From Massilia sp. (lineage in GTDB: Bacteria; Pseudomonadota; Gammaproteobacteria; Burkholderiales; Burkholderiaceae_D): DNA of 31,246 nucleotides. This document shows positions 8,192 through 15,753 of the stretch, piece after piece (positions within the stretch are counted from its first letter, which is position 1; each line of letters opens with the position of its first letter). The stretch spans positions 1-31,246 of the forward strand of contig DNCF01000274.1 in the NCBI GenBank assembly GCA_003484545.1, written 5' to 3'. Both the position numbers and the translations under genes were made by a program. The notes under the pieces were generated by a model. That model made no database searches. It saw only the letters and a list, made by a program, of their open reading frames with translations, and had not been told where the DNA came from.

Positions 8192-9033
8192 TTCTTGCCC
8201 GCCCGTTTGCGCGTCCATGCCTGGAGCAGGTTGATGGTGAGGAGCAGGATGAACGAGATGATCAGCATCACGACCGCGATCGCGGTGGCGCCGGCATAGT
8301 CGTACTGCTCCAATTTGGTGATGATGAACAGCGGCGTGATCTCGGACACCATCGGCAGGTTGCCGGCGATGAAGATGACCGAACCGTATTCGCCGGTGGC
8401 GCGGGCAAAGGCCAGCGCGAAGCCGGTCAGCAGGGCCGGCACGATCGACGGCAGGATCACGCGGAAGAAAGTCTGCAGGGGGCTCGCGCCCAGGCTGGCC
8501 GCGGCTTCCTCCAGCTCGCGCTCGGCCTCTTCCAGCACCGGCTGCACGGTGCGCACCACGAACGGCAGGCCAATGAAGGTCAGTGCGACGACCACGCCGA
8601 GCGGCGTGAACGCGACCTTGATGCCGAGTTCGGCCAGGTATTTGCCGATCCATCCGTTCGAGGAATACAGGGCCGTCAGGGTAATGCCGGCCACCGCGGT
8701 CGGCAGCGCGAACGGCAGGTCGACCAGGGCGTCGACGAAGCGCTTGCCCGGAAACTTGTAGCGCACCAGCACCCAGGCGACGATGCCGCCGAAGACGACG
8801 TTGAGCGCGGCGCCGATCAGCGAAGCGCCAAAGGTCAGCTTGTAGGATGCGACCACGCGCTCGGAGGTGACGGCGCTCCAGAAGGCTTCCCAGCTCATGG
8901 TGAAGGTCTTGAGGAAGACGGCCGAGAGCGGGATCAGCACGATCAGTGCGAGGTAAAAGATCGTGAACCCGAGCGACAGCCCGAAGCCGGGAATGACCCG
9001 GCCGGGTGCGCGTGCTTGCGGGATGGAAGTCAT
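8188..9033 (-). CDS. cysT: Sulfate ABC transporter permease CysT (CysU)
   Basis: 281 residues, first gene of the cysTWA-cysB operon. It has about six membrane helices; the EAA loop reads ELEEAAASLGASPLQTFFRVILPSIVPALLTG, followed by FARATGEYGSVIFIAGN, a CysT hallmark. The start is preceded by AAGGCACCCC. No gene for a periplasmic sulfate/thiosulfate-binding protein (Sbp/CysP) lies upstream; the next gene is a TauE/SafE permease on the same strand, so the receptor must be encoded elsewhere. Confidence 0.96.
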   Translation of the reverse strand: MTSIPQARAPGRVIPGFGLSLGFTIFYLALIVLIPLSAVFLKTFTMSWEAFWSAVTSERVVASYKLTFGASLIGAALNVVFGGIVAWVLVRYKFPGKRFVDALVDLPFALPTAVAGITLTALYSSNGWIGKYLAELGIKVAFTPLGVVVALTFIGLPFVVRTVQPVLEEAERELEEAAASLGASPLQTFFRVILPSIVPALLTGFALAFARATGEYGSVIFIAGNLPMVSEITPLFIITKLEQYDYAGATAIAVVMLIISFILLLTINLLQAWTRKRAGKK

Positions 9034-9044
9034 GGGGTGCCTTA

Positions 9045-9130
9045 TTACATTTTCTTCTAACAGGCTGACATATTCTCACGCAATATTCATAATACAAACG
9101 AAGGAATCTTCATTTGCATAGACGAATTAC
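9045..9130 (-). promoter_or_regulatory. AT-rich control region upstream of cysT
   Basis: This 86-bp stretch is markedly AT-rich against its surroundings, with clustered AT tracts (for example TTGTATTATGAATATT on the minus strand). CysB-dependent promoters are typically AT-rich with a weak -35, so this is the likely regulator-binding and promoter region. I cannot identify a defined CysB site or a clean sigma-70 pair. Confidence 0.4.
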
Positions 9131-9169
9131 GCTATTAGCGGGCTGAACTTCATACGTGCGGGCAATCGC

Positions 9170-9943
9170 TTAATAGATCAGTTTTGCCGCCACGCCGGTC
9201 AGGGTCATCGCCAGCAGCGCGCGCAGGAAACGTTCCGGCACCTTGCGCGCCAGCATGGAACCAAGGGTGATGCCGGGCAGCGAGCCGACCAGCAGGGTCA
9301 GCAGCAGCATCCAGTCGATCGAACCCAGCCACCAGTGGCCGAAGGCGGCGATCGCGGTCAGCGGCACCGCGTAGGCGATGTCGGTGCCGGCAACTTCGGC
9401 GGGAGTCAGTTTCGGATAGAGCATTACCAGGAGGGTCGCACCGATGGCGCCGGCGCCGATCGAGGAAATGGTGACCAGCACGCCGAGCACCGCGCCGGAA
9501 AGGATGGTCGCGGCGGCGAGTGCCCTGCCCTGCAACTGACGCTCCGGATGGGCGTTGATCCAGGCCAGCATGCGGCGCCGGAACAGCAGCGCGACCACGG
9601 TCAGCATGACCGAGCCGGCGATCGAATAGCGGATGAGCTGGCCGATCTCGGCGTCGAGCGCGCCGTAGTGGCGCAGCCACAGCGTGGCGGCCAGGGCGGC
9701 CGGCAGTGCGCCCAGGCAGAGGCGGCGCACGATGGCCCAGTTGACCGTGTTGTTGAAGCGGTGGGTAATGGTGCCGGCGCCCTTCGTGATCGAGGCGAAG
9801 GCCAGGTCGGTGCCGACGGCGACCGTCGGCGAGACGCCGAACAGCAGCGTCAGCAGCGGCGTCATCAGCGACCCGCCGCCGACGCCCGTCATGCCTACCA
9901 GGAGACCGACCCCGAAGCCGGCCGTAATGTATGTCATCAACAT
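9170..9943 (-). CDS. TauE/SafE family permease (DUF81)
   Basis: 257 residues with about seven to eight hydrophobic segments in the two-repeat TauE/SafE layout. The first repeat carries GLLVGMTGVGGGSLMTPLL (about 13-31) and the second SSIGAGAIGATLLVMLYP. The family exports sulfite, sulfoacetate or other organosulfur anions, but many members are uncharacterised. It is followed on the same strand by the sulfate importer operon, 136 nt away, which supports a sulfur-anion role by context only. Start: ATG 9943, or 9937 two codons in. Confidence 0.88.
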   Translation of the reverse strand: MLMTYITAGFGVGLLVGMTGVGGGSLMTPLLTLLFGVSPTVAVGTDLAFASITKGAGTITHRFNNTVNWAIVRRLCLGALPAALAATLWLRHYGALDAEIGQLIRYSIAGSVMLTVVALLFRRRMLAWINAHPERQLQGRALAAATILSGAVLGVLVTISSIGAGAIGATLLVMLYPKLTPAEVAGTDIAYAVPLTAIAAFGHWWLGSIDWMLLLTLLVGSLPGITLGSMLARKVPERFLRALLAMTLTGVAAKLIY

Positions 9944-10080
9944 GCTGTACCCTCAAGTGAACCCAAGAGTAAGCCGGGTCAGCCGTTGGACAAACGACAG
10001 CTTCCTTATTTGCTTATGCGTGCAGCGGGGATGGTGATGCGGAGGGGGTGCCGGGAGGCGGCGGATCGATATGCGTTTTT

Positions 10081-10220
10081 CGTAGGGTGGGCACTTGTGC
10101 CCACGCGGGATCACCGCCCGATGCCACGCGGCTTTACCGGGACCCCCACGCACGTGGACGTGGCGGTAATGTTCCGATATGCCAGCTTCGTACCGCGTGG
10201 GTTCAAGAACCCACCCTACA
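10081..10220. repeat. REP doublet (REPIN-like element)
   Basis: Two inverted REP units bound a 140-bp non-coding element. The left unit has stem GTGGGCAC (10087-10094)/GTGCCCAC (10097-10104), preceded by CGTAGG. The right unit has stem GTGGGTTC (10197-10204)/GAACCCAC (10207-10214), followed by CCTAC. Reverse-complementing the right unit reproduces the left-unit pattern GTAGG-stem-GCG. The stems differ in sequence yet keep perfect pairing, which is compensatory change. It lies between the divergently placed 5' end of the TauE/SafE gene and the 3' end of the peroxiredoxin gene. The remaining intergenic sequence (9944-10080 and 10221-10272) shows nothing else I can support. Confidence 0.8.
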
Positions 10221-10272
10221 CCCTTCGATCGCCGTTGCGGCCGATCAAAGGGCGCGGACGTTGGCTAGCTGC

Positions 10273-10911
10273 TTACTTGTTCGGCTGCGGCGTCAAGCGC
10301 AGGTAAGGACGCGGCGCCGTGTAGCCCTTCGGATACTTCTGCTTGAGCTGCTCCGGATCCTGGACGGTCAGCGGGATGATGACGTCGTCGCCATCCTTCC
10401 AGTTGCCCGGCGTGGCCACGGTGTAGCCGTCGGTCAGCTGCAGGGCGTCGATGACGCGCAGCACTTCGTCGAAGTTGCGGCCGGTGCTCATCGGGTAGGT
10501 GATGGTCAGGCGGATCTTCTTGTTCGGGTCGATCACGAACAGCGAACGCACGGTGGCGGTGGCCGACTGTTCCGGGTGGATCATGTCGTACAGGCTGGAC
10601 ACCGACTTGTCGGCGTCGGCGATGATCGGGAAGCCGACCACGGTCTGCTGGGTTTCCTCGATGTCCTTGATCCAGTTGCGGTGCTGCTCGGCCGGGTCGA
10701 CCGACAGCGCGATCGCTTTCACGTTGCGCTTGTCGAATTCGGGTTTGAGCTTGGCGGTCAGGCCCAGTTCGGTGGTGCAGACCGGGGTGAAGTCGGCCGG
10801 GTGCGAGAACAGCACCACCCAGGAGTCGCCCGCCCATTCGTGGAAGCGGATGCGGCCGATGCTGGAATCCTGCTCGAAATCGGGTGCGGTATCGCCGAGG
10901 CGTAAGCTCAT
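10273..10911 (-). CDS. Peroxiredoxin, Prx6/1-Cys type
   Basis: 212 residues. Reduces peroxides through the peroxidatic Cys in SHPADFTPVCTTELG (about 39-53). The long C-terminal domain, starting around DALQLTDGY and ending PRPYLRLTPQPNK, is that of Prx6-type enzymes rather than the shorter AhpC/Tsa types. ATG 10911 is chosen because GGAGAAAACC precedes it and the protein opens MSLRLGDTAPDFEQ; an in-frame extension starts only 24 nt further up. The mRNA leader contains an 8-bp hairpin at 10940-10964. Confidence 0.94.
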   Translation of the reverse strand: MSLRLGDTAPDFEQDSSIGRIRFHEWAGDSWVVLFSHPADFTPVCTTELGLTAKLKPEFDKRNVKAIALSVDPAEQHRNWIKDIEETQQTVVGFPIIADADKSVSSLYDMIHPEQSATATVRSLFVIDPNKKIRLTITYPMSTGRNFDEVLRVIDALQLTDGYTVATPGNWKDGDDVIIPLTVQDPEQLKQKYPKGYTAPRPYLRLTPQPNK

Positions 10912-10939
10912 GGTTTTCTCCATAGTGAAGGACAAGGAT

Positions 10940-10964
10940 GTGCGGCGTCACCATGGCGCCGCAC
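10940..10964 (-). promoter_or_regulatory. Hairpin in the peroxiredoxin leader
   Basis: Perfect 8-bp stem GTGCGGCG / CGCCGCAC with a 9-nt loop, 29 nt before the start codon. It has no T tract and is unlikely to be a terminator; it could be a dyad operator or an mRNA structure. Confidence 0.45.
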
Positions 10965-11011
10965 TGACAATTCAGCCATTGTGCGGCATTTTTAGCAAGC
11001 TTGCCGGGCTG

Positions 11012-11398
11012 TCACGCAAACCGGTTGTAGAGCACCGTGCCCCAGGTGATGGCCGCCAGCACGACGGAAAGGCCGACGGCGGCGCTGCCGAAATCCTTGG
11101 CGTTCTTCGACAATGGATGGCGTTCGAGCGAGATCCGGTCGACCACGGCCTCGAAGGCCGAATTGATCAGCTCGACGATCAGCACCAGCAGCAACACCCC
11201 GACCAGGACCAGGCGCTCGAAAGCCGAGACCGGCAGCACGAAGGCGAAGATCACGCCGAGCACGAACACCAGCAGTTCCTGGCGGAAGGCATGCTCGATG
11301 CGCCAGGCCGTCACCAGCCCCTGGATCGAATAACTGGACGCGTTGATGATGCGACGGAACCCGCCTTTACTCTTGAATTCGCTGACCGGATCTTCCAT
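11012..11398 (-). CDS. dgkA: Diacylglycerol kinase DgkA
   Basis: 128 residues, the usual size of the small trimeric membrane kinase that recycles diacylglycerol to phosphatidic acid. An amphipathic N-terminus (FRRIINASSYSIQGL) precedes three membrane helices. The catalytic-site motif VELINSAFEAVVDRIS carries Glu76, aligning with the catalytic Glu76 of the E. coli enzyme, and HPLSKNAKDFGSAAV matches the substrate/nucleotide segment. ATG 11398 gives the canonical N-terminus; a longer in-frame version to 11509 has no homologous sequence. The Shine-Dalgarno is weak. Confidence 0.96.
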   Translation of the reverse strand: MEDPVSEFKSKGGFRRIINASSYSIQGLVTAWRIEHAFRQELLVFVLGVIFAFVLPVSAFERLVLVGVLLLVLIVELINSAFEAVVDRISLERHPLSKNAKDFGSAAVGLSVVLAAITWGTVLYNRFA

Positions 11399-11553
11399 TT
11401 CATTTCTAACTGGACATATGAAGTTGTCATTATGCCTGTTCCCTTGCATGCCGGGGCCTCCCGCCATTAGATGCTGGGCACTAGCGAATCCGCCGACGCT
11501 TTTTCGCATTATGGTATAAAGTAGAGACGATACTGCACTGCACCAACCACATC

Positions 11554-12339
11554 ATGAAAATCGACACCCTTGAACCAGCCAAGACCTCGATCCAGGTGAT
11601 TGAACGCATGGTCGCGCTGCTCGATGCGCTGGCAAACTATCCGGACCCGGTCAGCCTGAAGGAGCTCTCCAAGGTATCGGGCCTGCACCCTTCCACCGCG
11701 CACCGCATCCTGAACGACATGGTGGTGACCCGTTTCGTCGACCGCGTCGAGCCGGGCACCTACCGCCTCGGCATGCGCTTGCTGGAACTGGGCAACGTGG
11801 TCAAGAGCAGGCTGTCGGTGCGCGAAGCGGCGCTGGACTTCATGCGCAACCTGCACAAGAAGACCCAGCAGACGGTCAACCTGTCGGTACGCCAGGGCGA
11901 CGAGATCGTCTACATCGACCGCGCCTTCTCCGAGCGTTCCGGCATGCAGGTGGTGCGCGCGATCGGCGGCCGTGGTCCGCTGCACCTCACCTCGACCGGC
12001 AAGCTGTTCCTGTCGGTGGACGAGCCGAAGGCGATCCGGGCCTATGCGACCCGCACCGGCCTGGCTGGCCACAACAAGAATTCGATCACCGATTTGGCCA
12101 AGCTCGAACGCGAACTCAGCCTGGTCCGGGCGCGCGGCTATGCGCGCGACAACGAGGAACTGGAGCTGGGGGTACGCTGCATGGCCGCCGGCATCCATGA
12201 CGACAGCGGGAGATTGGTGGCCGGCCTGTCGATCTCGGCACCGGCCGACCGCCTGCAGGAAGAATGGCTCGACGACCTGGTGCAGACCGCCGGGCAGATC
12301 TCGGCCACTCTGGGCTTCCGCCCCGCCTCCGCAGCCTGA
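11554..12339 (+). CDS. IclR-family transcriptional regulator
   Basis: 261 residues. The N-terminal winged HTH (about 14-75) reads QVIERMVALLDALANYPDPVSLKELSKVSGLHPSTAHRILNDM. The IclR effector domain follows, with GPLHLTSTGKLFLS and the C-terminal RGYARDNEELELGVRCMAAGI block, typical for binding small carboxylates or aromatics. The ligand and target are not readable: neighbours (dgkA, divergent; a peptidoglycan endopeptidase, convergent) suggest no catabolic cluster, so it may act at a distance. The stop codon lies at the base of a long palindrome. Confidence 0.93.
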   Translation: MKIDTLEPAKTSIQVIERMVALLDALANYPDPVSLKELSKVSGLHPSTAHRILNDMVVTRFVDRVEPGTYRLGMRLLELGNVVKSRLSVREAALDFMRNLHKKTQQTVNLSVRQGDEIVYIDRAFSERSGMQVVRAIGGRGPLHLTSTGKLFLSVDEPKAIRAYATRTGLAGHNKNSITDLAKLERELSLVRARGYARDNEELELGVRCMAAGIHDDSGRLVAGLSISAPADRLQEEWLDDLVQTAGQISATLGFRPASAA

Positions 12340-12438
12340 GCGCCTGACAACGCCCTCATGGCTGCGTTGCATTGTCTCGCCGTACATGCGTACTGTCTTC
12401 GACAATGCGCCTTGCCCTGAGGGCGTTGTCAGACGCTC
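12338..12438. repeat. 101-nt imperfect palindrome between convergent genes
   Basis: Outer arms CTGACAACGCCCTCA (12344-12358) and TGAGGGCGTTGTCAG (12418-12432) are perfect complements, extended by GAGCG/CGCTC beyond one mismatch. Inside, GCATTGTC (12369-12376) pairs with GACAATGC (12401-12408), and the apex contains GTAC-ATGC-GTAC. It overlaps the iclR stop and ends 7 bp before the opposing endopeptidase stop, so it probably serves as a bidirectional terminator. Its size and nested symmetry suggest a dispersed repeat. Confidence 0.75.
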
Positions 12439-12444
12439 TGCTTG

Positions 12445-13632
12445 TCAGCGCTTCTGGAGCACCGTCGCCGCCGACACGGTCGAGAACGAGGTGTGGGTCG
12501 TCTCGCTGGCGGTCGCCGGCGTGGCGGCATGTGCTGCCGGAACGATGCTGTCGGGCGTCAGCGCTTCGAGCCAGCGACGCATGCGGCCGGCATCGGCGGT
12601 CCGCGACATCTTGCCTTTCGAATCCAGGAACACCATGATCACGTTGCGGCCCTGGATCATCGCCTGCATCACCAGGCAGCGTCCCGCCTCGTTGATGAAG
12701 CCGGTCTTCTGCAGGCCGATGTTCCAGTCGGGCAGCGCCACCAGGTAGTTCGTGTTTGCATAGCGCATCGGGCGGCCGCTCGCCTCGACCACCCAGTTCG
12801 GATCGGTCGAGTACTGGCGCAGCAGCGGCTTCTGGTGGGCAAAGGCGACCAGCTTGGCAAGGTCGCGCGCGCTCGAGACGTTCTGGCTCGACAGGCCGCT
12901 GGAATCGACGTAGCGGGTATCGTTCATGCCCAGTTCCTTCGCCTTGGCATTCATGGCGGCCACGAAAGCGCCGATGCCGCCCGGATAATTGCGGCCCAGC
13001 GCGGACGCGGCCCGGTTCTCGGAACTCATCAGGGCGATGTGCAGCAGGTTGCCGCGGGTCATGCGTGCGCCGACGGGCAGGCGCGAGCTGCTGTACTTGA
13101 GGCGGTCGACGTCGGCATTCGTGATCGTCAGCATCTCGTTCAGGTCCTGTCCGGCCTCGACGACGACCAGTCCGGTCATCAGCTTGGTGATCGAGGCGAT
13201 CGGCAGCGGGACGTTGGCGTTCTTTTCGAACAGGACTTCCGAACTGTTCTGGTCCAGAACCAGGGCGACGTTCGAGCGCAGCGACAGCGGGTCGTCCGTC
13301 TTGTGCAGGCCGGCCAGATCGCCGGCGGTACGCATCGCCGCGACGGTCGGGGCGGCCTTGCGCACCACCTGGTAGGTGACGCGGCGCTTGCCGTTGACCT
13401 TGGTCACCCGGCGCACCATGCGCTGGCGGCTGCCGTCGGCGGCCTGCGCCACGTCCTGGCGCTTGGCGCGCCTGGTCTTGGCCGCGGCCTTCTTCTTGAC
13501 CGGCTTCTTCTTGACGGCCTGCCGCTTCTGCTTGGCCGAGCTGGCCTGGCTTCCCGCGCCGGCGCCCGCGGCGGAGGCCGGCTCCGCCACCAGGAACAGC
13601 GATACCAGGATGGCCAACGCAAGCTTAATCAT
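12445..13632 (-). CDS. pbpG: D-alanyl-D-alanine endopeptidase, PBP7-like (serine S11)
   Basis: 395 residues with a signal peptide (about 1-23, cleavage near ASAAG). The catalytic motifs of low-molecular-weight penicillin-binding proteins are intact: SITK at 147-150 (nucleophile Ser147), SEN at 204-206, and KTG at 309-311. A Lys/Arg-rich linker (about 33-58, KKKPVKKKAAAKTRR) separates the signal peptide from the enzyme domain and may bind anionic wall or membrane surfaces. The Ala/Thr-rich tail (about 350-395) is probably disordered. ATG 13632 is preferred over GTG 13638 because AGGGAG lies 5 nt upstream of it. Endopeptidase versus carboxypeptidase activity is inferred from similarity to PBP7. 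Confidence 0.92.
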   Translation of the reverse strand: MIKLALAILVSLFLVAEPASAAGAGAGSQASSAKQKRQAVKKKPVKKKAAAKTRRAKRQDVAQAADGSRQRMVRRVTKVNGKRRVTYQVVRKAAPTVAAMRTAGDLAGLHKTDDPLSLRSNVALVLDQNSSEVLFEKNANVPLPIASITKLMTGLVVVEAGQDLNEMLTITNADVDRLKYSSSRLPVGARMTRGNLLHIALMSSENRAASALGRNYPGGIGAFVAAMNAKAKELGMNDTRYVDSSGLSSQNVSSARDLAKLVAFAHQKPLLRQYSTDPNWVVEASGRPMRYANTNYLVALPDWNIGLQKTGFINEAGRCLVMQAMIQGRNVIMVFLDSKGKMSRTADAGRMRRWLEALTPDSIVPAAHAATPATASETTHTSFSTVSAATVLQKR

Positions 13633-13658
13633 GTGCACTCCCTTGCATATGAAACTGA

Positions 13659-13700
13659 TGAGTCATGACTCAAGTGTAGCCGTGTCGAACTCAAGCACAA
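13659..13700 (-). promoter_or_regulatory. Promoter plus 14-bp palindrome upstream of pbpG
   Basis: Minus-strand -35 TTGTGC (13695-13700) and -10 TACACT (13673-13678) are 16 bp apart. Immediately downstream lies the perfect 14-bp palindrome TGAGTCATGACTCA (13659-13672), covering the predicted +1. A repressor-type operator at this place would block initiation. The binding factor is unknown. Confidence 0.5.
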
Positions 13701-13808
13701 GCACATTTAACACTGTCATCATCATTTTGCCCCACTTCAATGGCTTGCGGCGCGCGGCGCGGTCCAGAAAATTCCCTTTCGATTCAATTGTGTACGTGGT
13801 GCAACATG

Positions 13809-14504
13809 TCATTTCACAAAGTGCACGAAGGAAGCCAGCGGCTCGCGTTCGGTAACGAGCGAGTTTTCAATTTTTCCCGGATCGGCCCAGCCCAGCGCCA
13901 TGCCGCAGACCACGGTCTCGTTGGCGGGCAAGTGCAGTTGCTCGGCAATGATGCGGTGATACTGGGTGAAGGCCGCCTGCGGGCAGGTATCGAGCCCGCG
14001 TCCGCGCGCCGCCACCATGATGTTCTGCAAAAACATGCCGTAATCGAGCCAGGAGCCCTGCTCCATCACGCGGTCGATCGTGAAGATCAGGCCGACCGGG
14101 GCATCGAAGAAACGGAAATTGCGCGCATGCTGGGCCGCCATGCCGGCTTTGTTGTCGCGCGTCAAACCCAGCAGGCTGTACAGATCCCAGCCGACCTTGC
14201 GCCGGCGGTCGATGAAGGGCGAAACCCACTCGCGCGGGTAGTAGGCATATTCCTCGGTGTGCTGGCGCGACAGCTCCGGGTCAAGGTGCACGGCGAGGAT
14301 CGCGTTCGACAGCGCGGTGCGCGCCTGCCCGGTCAGCACGTAGACCTTCCACGGCTGGGTGTTCGTGCCCGAGGGCGCGCGCGCGGCCACTTCGAGGATT
14401 TTCTCGATGTCTTCCTGCGCAACGGGGCGGTCGAGGAAGGCGCGGATCGAACGGCGCGACGTGATGGCGGCGTCGACCGCTTCCTGCTGCTGGCTTGAAA
14501 TCAT
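13809..14504 (-). CDS. Nitroreductase-family FMN oxidoreductase
   Basis: 231 residues from ATG 14504, preceded by AGGAGACTTC. The nitroreductase fold is shown by the FMN-phosphate segment SRRSIRAFLDRPV (about 16-28), AARAPSGTNTQPWKVYVLTG (about 40-59), the MFLQNIMVAARGRGLDTCPQAAF helix, and GMALGWADP near the C-terminus. The substrate is unknown. The start codon overlaps the stop of the upstream EamA transporter gene (14501-14504), so the two are translationally coupled. The pairing hints at detoxification or export but does not prove it. Confidence 0.92.
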   Translation of the reverse strand: MISSQQQEAVDAAITSRRSIRAFLDRPVAQEDIEKILEVAARAPSGTNTQPWKVYVLTGQARTALSNAILAVHLDPELSRQHTEEYAYYPREWVSPFIDRRRKVGWDLYSLLGLTRDNKAGMAAQHARNFRFFDAPVGLIFTIDRVMEQGSWLDYGMFLQNIMVAARGRGLDTCPQAAFTQYHRIIAEQLHLPANETVVCGMALGWADPGKIENSLVTEREPLASFVHFVK

Positions 14505-15427
14505 GAAGTCTCCTTTTTCTTGACGACGAATGCGACACCGGCAACGGCGACCGCCATGCCCGCCAGCCCGAGCAGGCCGAGGGCCTCGCCGAACAGCAGC
14601 CAGGCCATGATAGCGGTCGTCGGCGGGGTCAGGTAGAGCAGGCTCGTCACCTCGGTGGCGGCGCTGCGGCTGATCAACCGGAACAGCAGGAAGATCGCGC
14701 CGATCGACAGCGCGAACACCGACCACAGCAAGGCGCCAAGAAAGTGGATATTCCACTCTACCTTTGACAACGAAAAGTCCAACTGTTCCAGAACGATCGC
14801 GAGCGGCAGCAGTACCGCCACCGTGGCTGCGAACTGGATCACGGTCCCGGTGCGCAGGTCGAACTGCGGGCAATAGCGCTTCTGGTACATGGTGCCGGCG
14901 GTAATCGACAGCAGCGCCAGCACGCAGTACAGGATGGGAGCCAGGGACAGGCCAGCGAGGTCGATCTTGGCATATACCACCAGGGCGACGCCGAGCAGGC
15001 CGAGCGCCAGTCCCAGCCATTGGCGCGGCAGCACGCGCTCGCCGATCAGCGGCGCGGCCACGGCGGTGAGGATCGGCTGCATGCCGACAATGAGCGCGGA
15101 CAGCCCGGCCGGCATGCCGATCTTGATCGCGCTCCAGACGCCGCCGAGGTAGCCCGCCTGCAGCAGCAGGCCGGCAACGGCGACGTGCCAGATCCGCCCG
15201 CTCGGCCAGGGCGCGCGCCAGAGCAGCACGATGGGAACCAGCACCACCAGCACACCCAGGCAGCGCAGGATCAGGAAGGTGAGCGGCGGCGCATACGGCA
15301 GGCCGTATTTGGCCGCGATGAAGCCAGTGCTCCACAGCACGACGAAAAACAGCGGCAGCGGCGCCAGCCAGGGTTGGACGGGACGTGCAGCGCCTGAGGT
15401 GGCGGTCGATGGGGCCATGGTGGTCAT
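14501..15427 (-). CDS. EamA/DMT-family transporter
   Basis: 308 residues with about ten hydrophobic helices in two EamA repeats. The first (about 18-150) has WSTGFIAAKYGL and LIVGMQPILTAVAAPLIGERVLPRQWLGLALGLLGVALV. The second ends with VTSLLYLTPPTTAIMAWLLFGEALG. The family exports amino acids and metabolites; the substrate is not predictable here. ATG 15427 (MTTMAPS) is used, with ATG 15418 as alternative; the frame further upstream is non-homologous. Confidence 0.9.
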   Translation of the reverse strand: MTTMAPSTATSGAARPVQPWLAPLPLFFVVLWSTGFIAAKYGLPYAPPLTFLILRCLGVLVVLVPIVLLWRAPWPSGRIWHVAVAGLLLQAGYLGGVWSAIKIGMPAGLSALIVGMQPILTAVAAPLIGERVLPRQWLGLALGLLGVALVVYAKIDLAGLSLAPILYCVLALLSITAGTMYQKRYCPQFDLRTGTVIQFAATVAVLLPLAIVLEQLDFSLSKVEWNIHFLGALLWSVFALSIGAIFLLFRLISRSAATEVTSLLYLTPPTTAIMAWLLFGEALGLLGLAGMAVAVAGVAFVVKKKETS

Positions 15428-15600
15428 AGGTGGCGCGGTGGGCCGTGGGCTGGCGTAAACGACAAGTCTAGCACGGGCGGCCTGAACATTTTTTCGAGCT
15501 GGAAAAAGGCAGGCGGATGGCCGAATTGCTGGCAAAGCGATCAGTAAACTTGTTCATAAGTATTTCATTCGATGCAAGAAAACAACAAAGCTTGTCTGTA

Positions 15601-15688
15601 TGGTGCATCGCACCAAAAACGCTTGACCTGCCCGCCAAAGTGAGGAAAAATTCGCTCTGTTGCGGTGCACAATACCTTCGATGCACCG
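15601..15688 (+). promoter_or_regulatory. GGTGCA dyads upstream of the phasin gene
   Basis: Two inverted repeats of the same half-site: TGGTGC-ATC-GCACCA (15601-15615) and CGGTGCA (15663-15669) with TGCACCG (15682-15688). They lie 66-153 bp upstream of the phasin ATG. Phasin genes are usually repressed by PhaR when PHA is absent, and this is where its operators would be. The PhaR assignment is inference. Elsewhere in 15428-15753 I see TTGACC (15623-15628) as a possible -35 but no convincing -10. Confidence 0.4.
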
Positions 15689-15753
15689 GCCAGCCTTCCC
15701 GCTTCACCGGTCCCAGCAGCATCATCCACATAACGTCTTGTTTGGAGAACCAC

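Noticed and set aside
7283..9097. A very long minus-strand reading frame of about 604 residues ending in CysW
   Set aside because: Only the last 302 residues are CysW. The rest is the out-of-frame shadow of cysT, Arg/His/Pro-rich with no domain.
13639..13808. Small coding possibilities between the endopeptidase and nitroreductase genes
   Set aside because: No start with a Shine-Dalgarno and no conserved-looking peptide; the stretch is better explained as promoter sequence.
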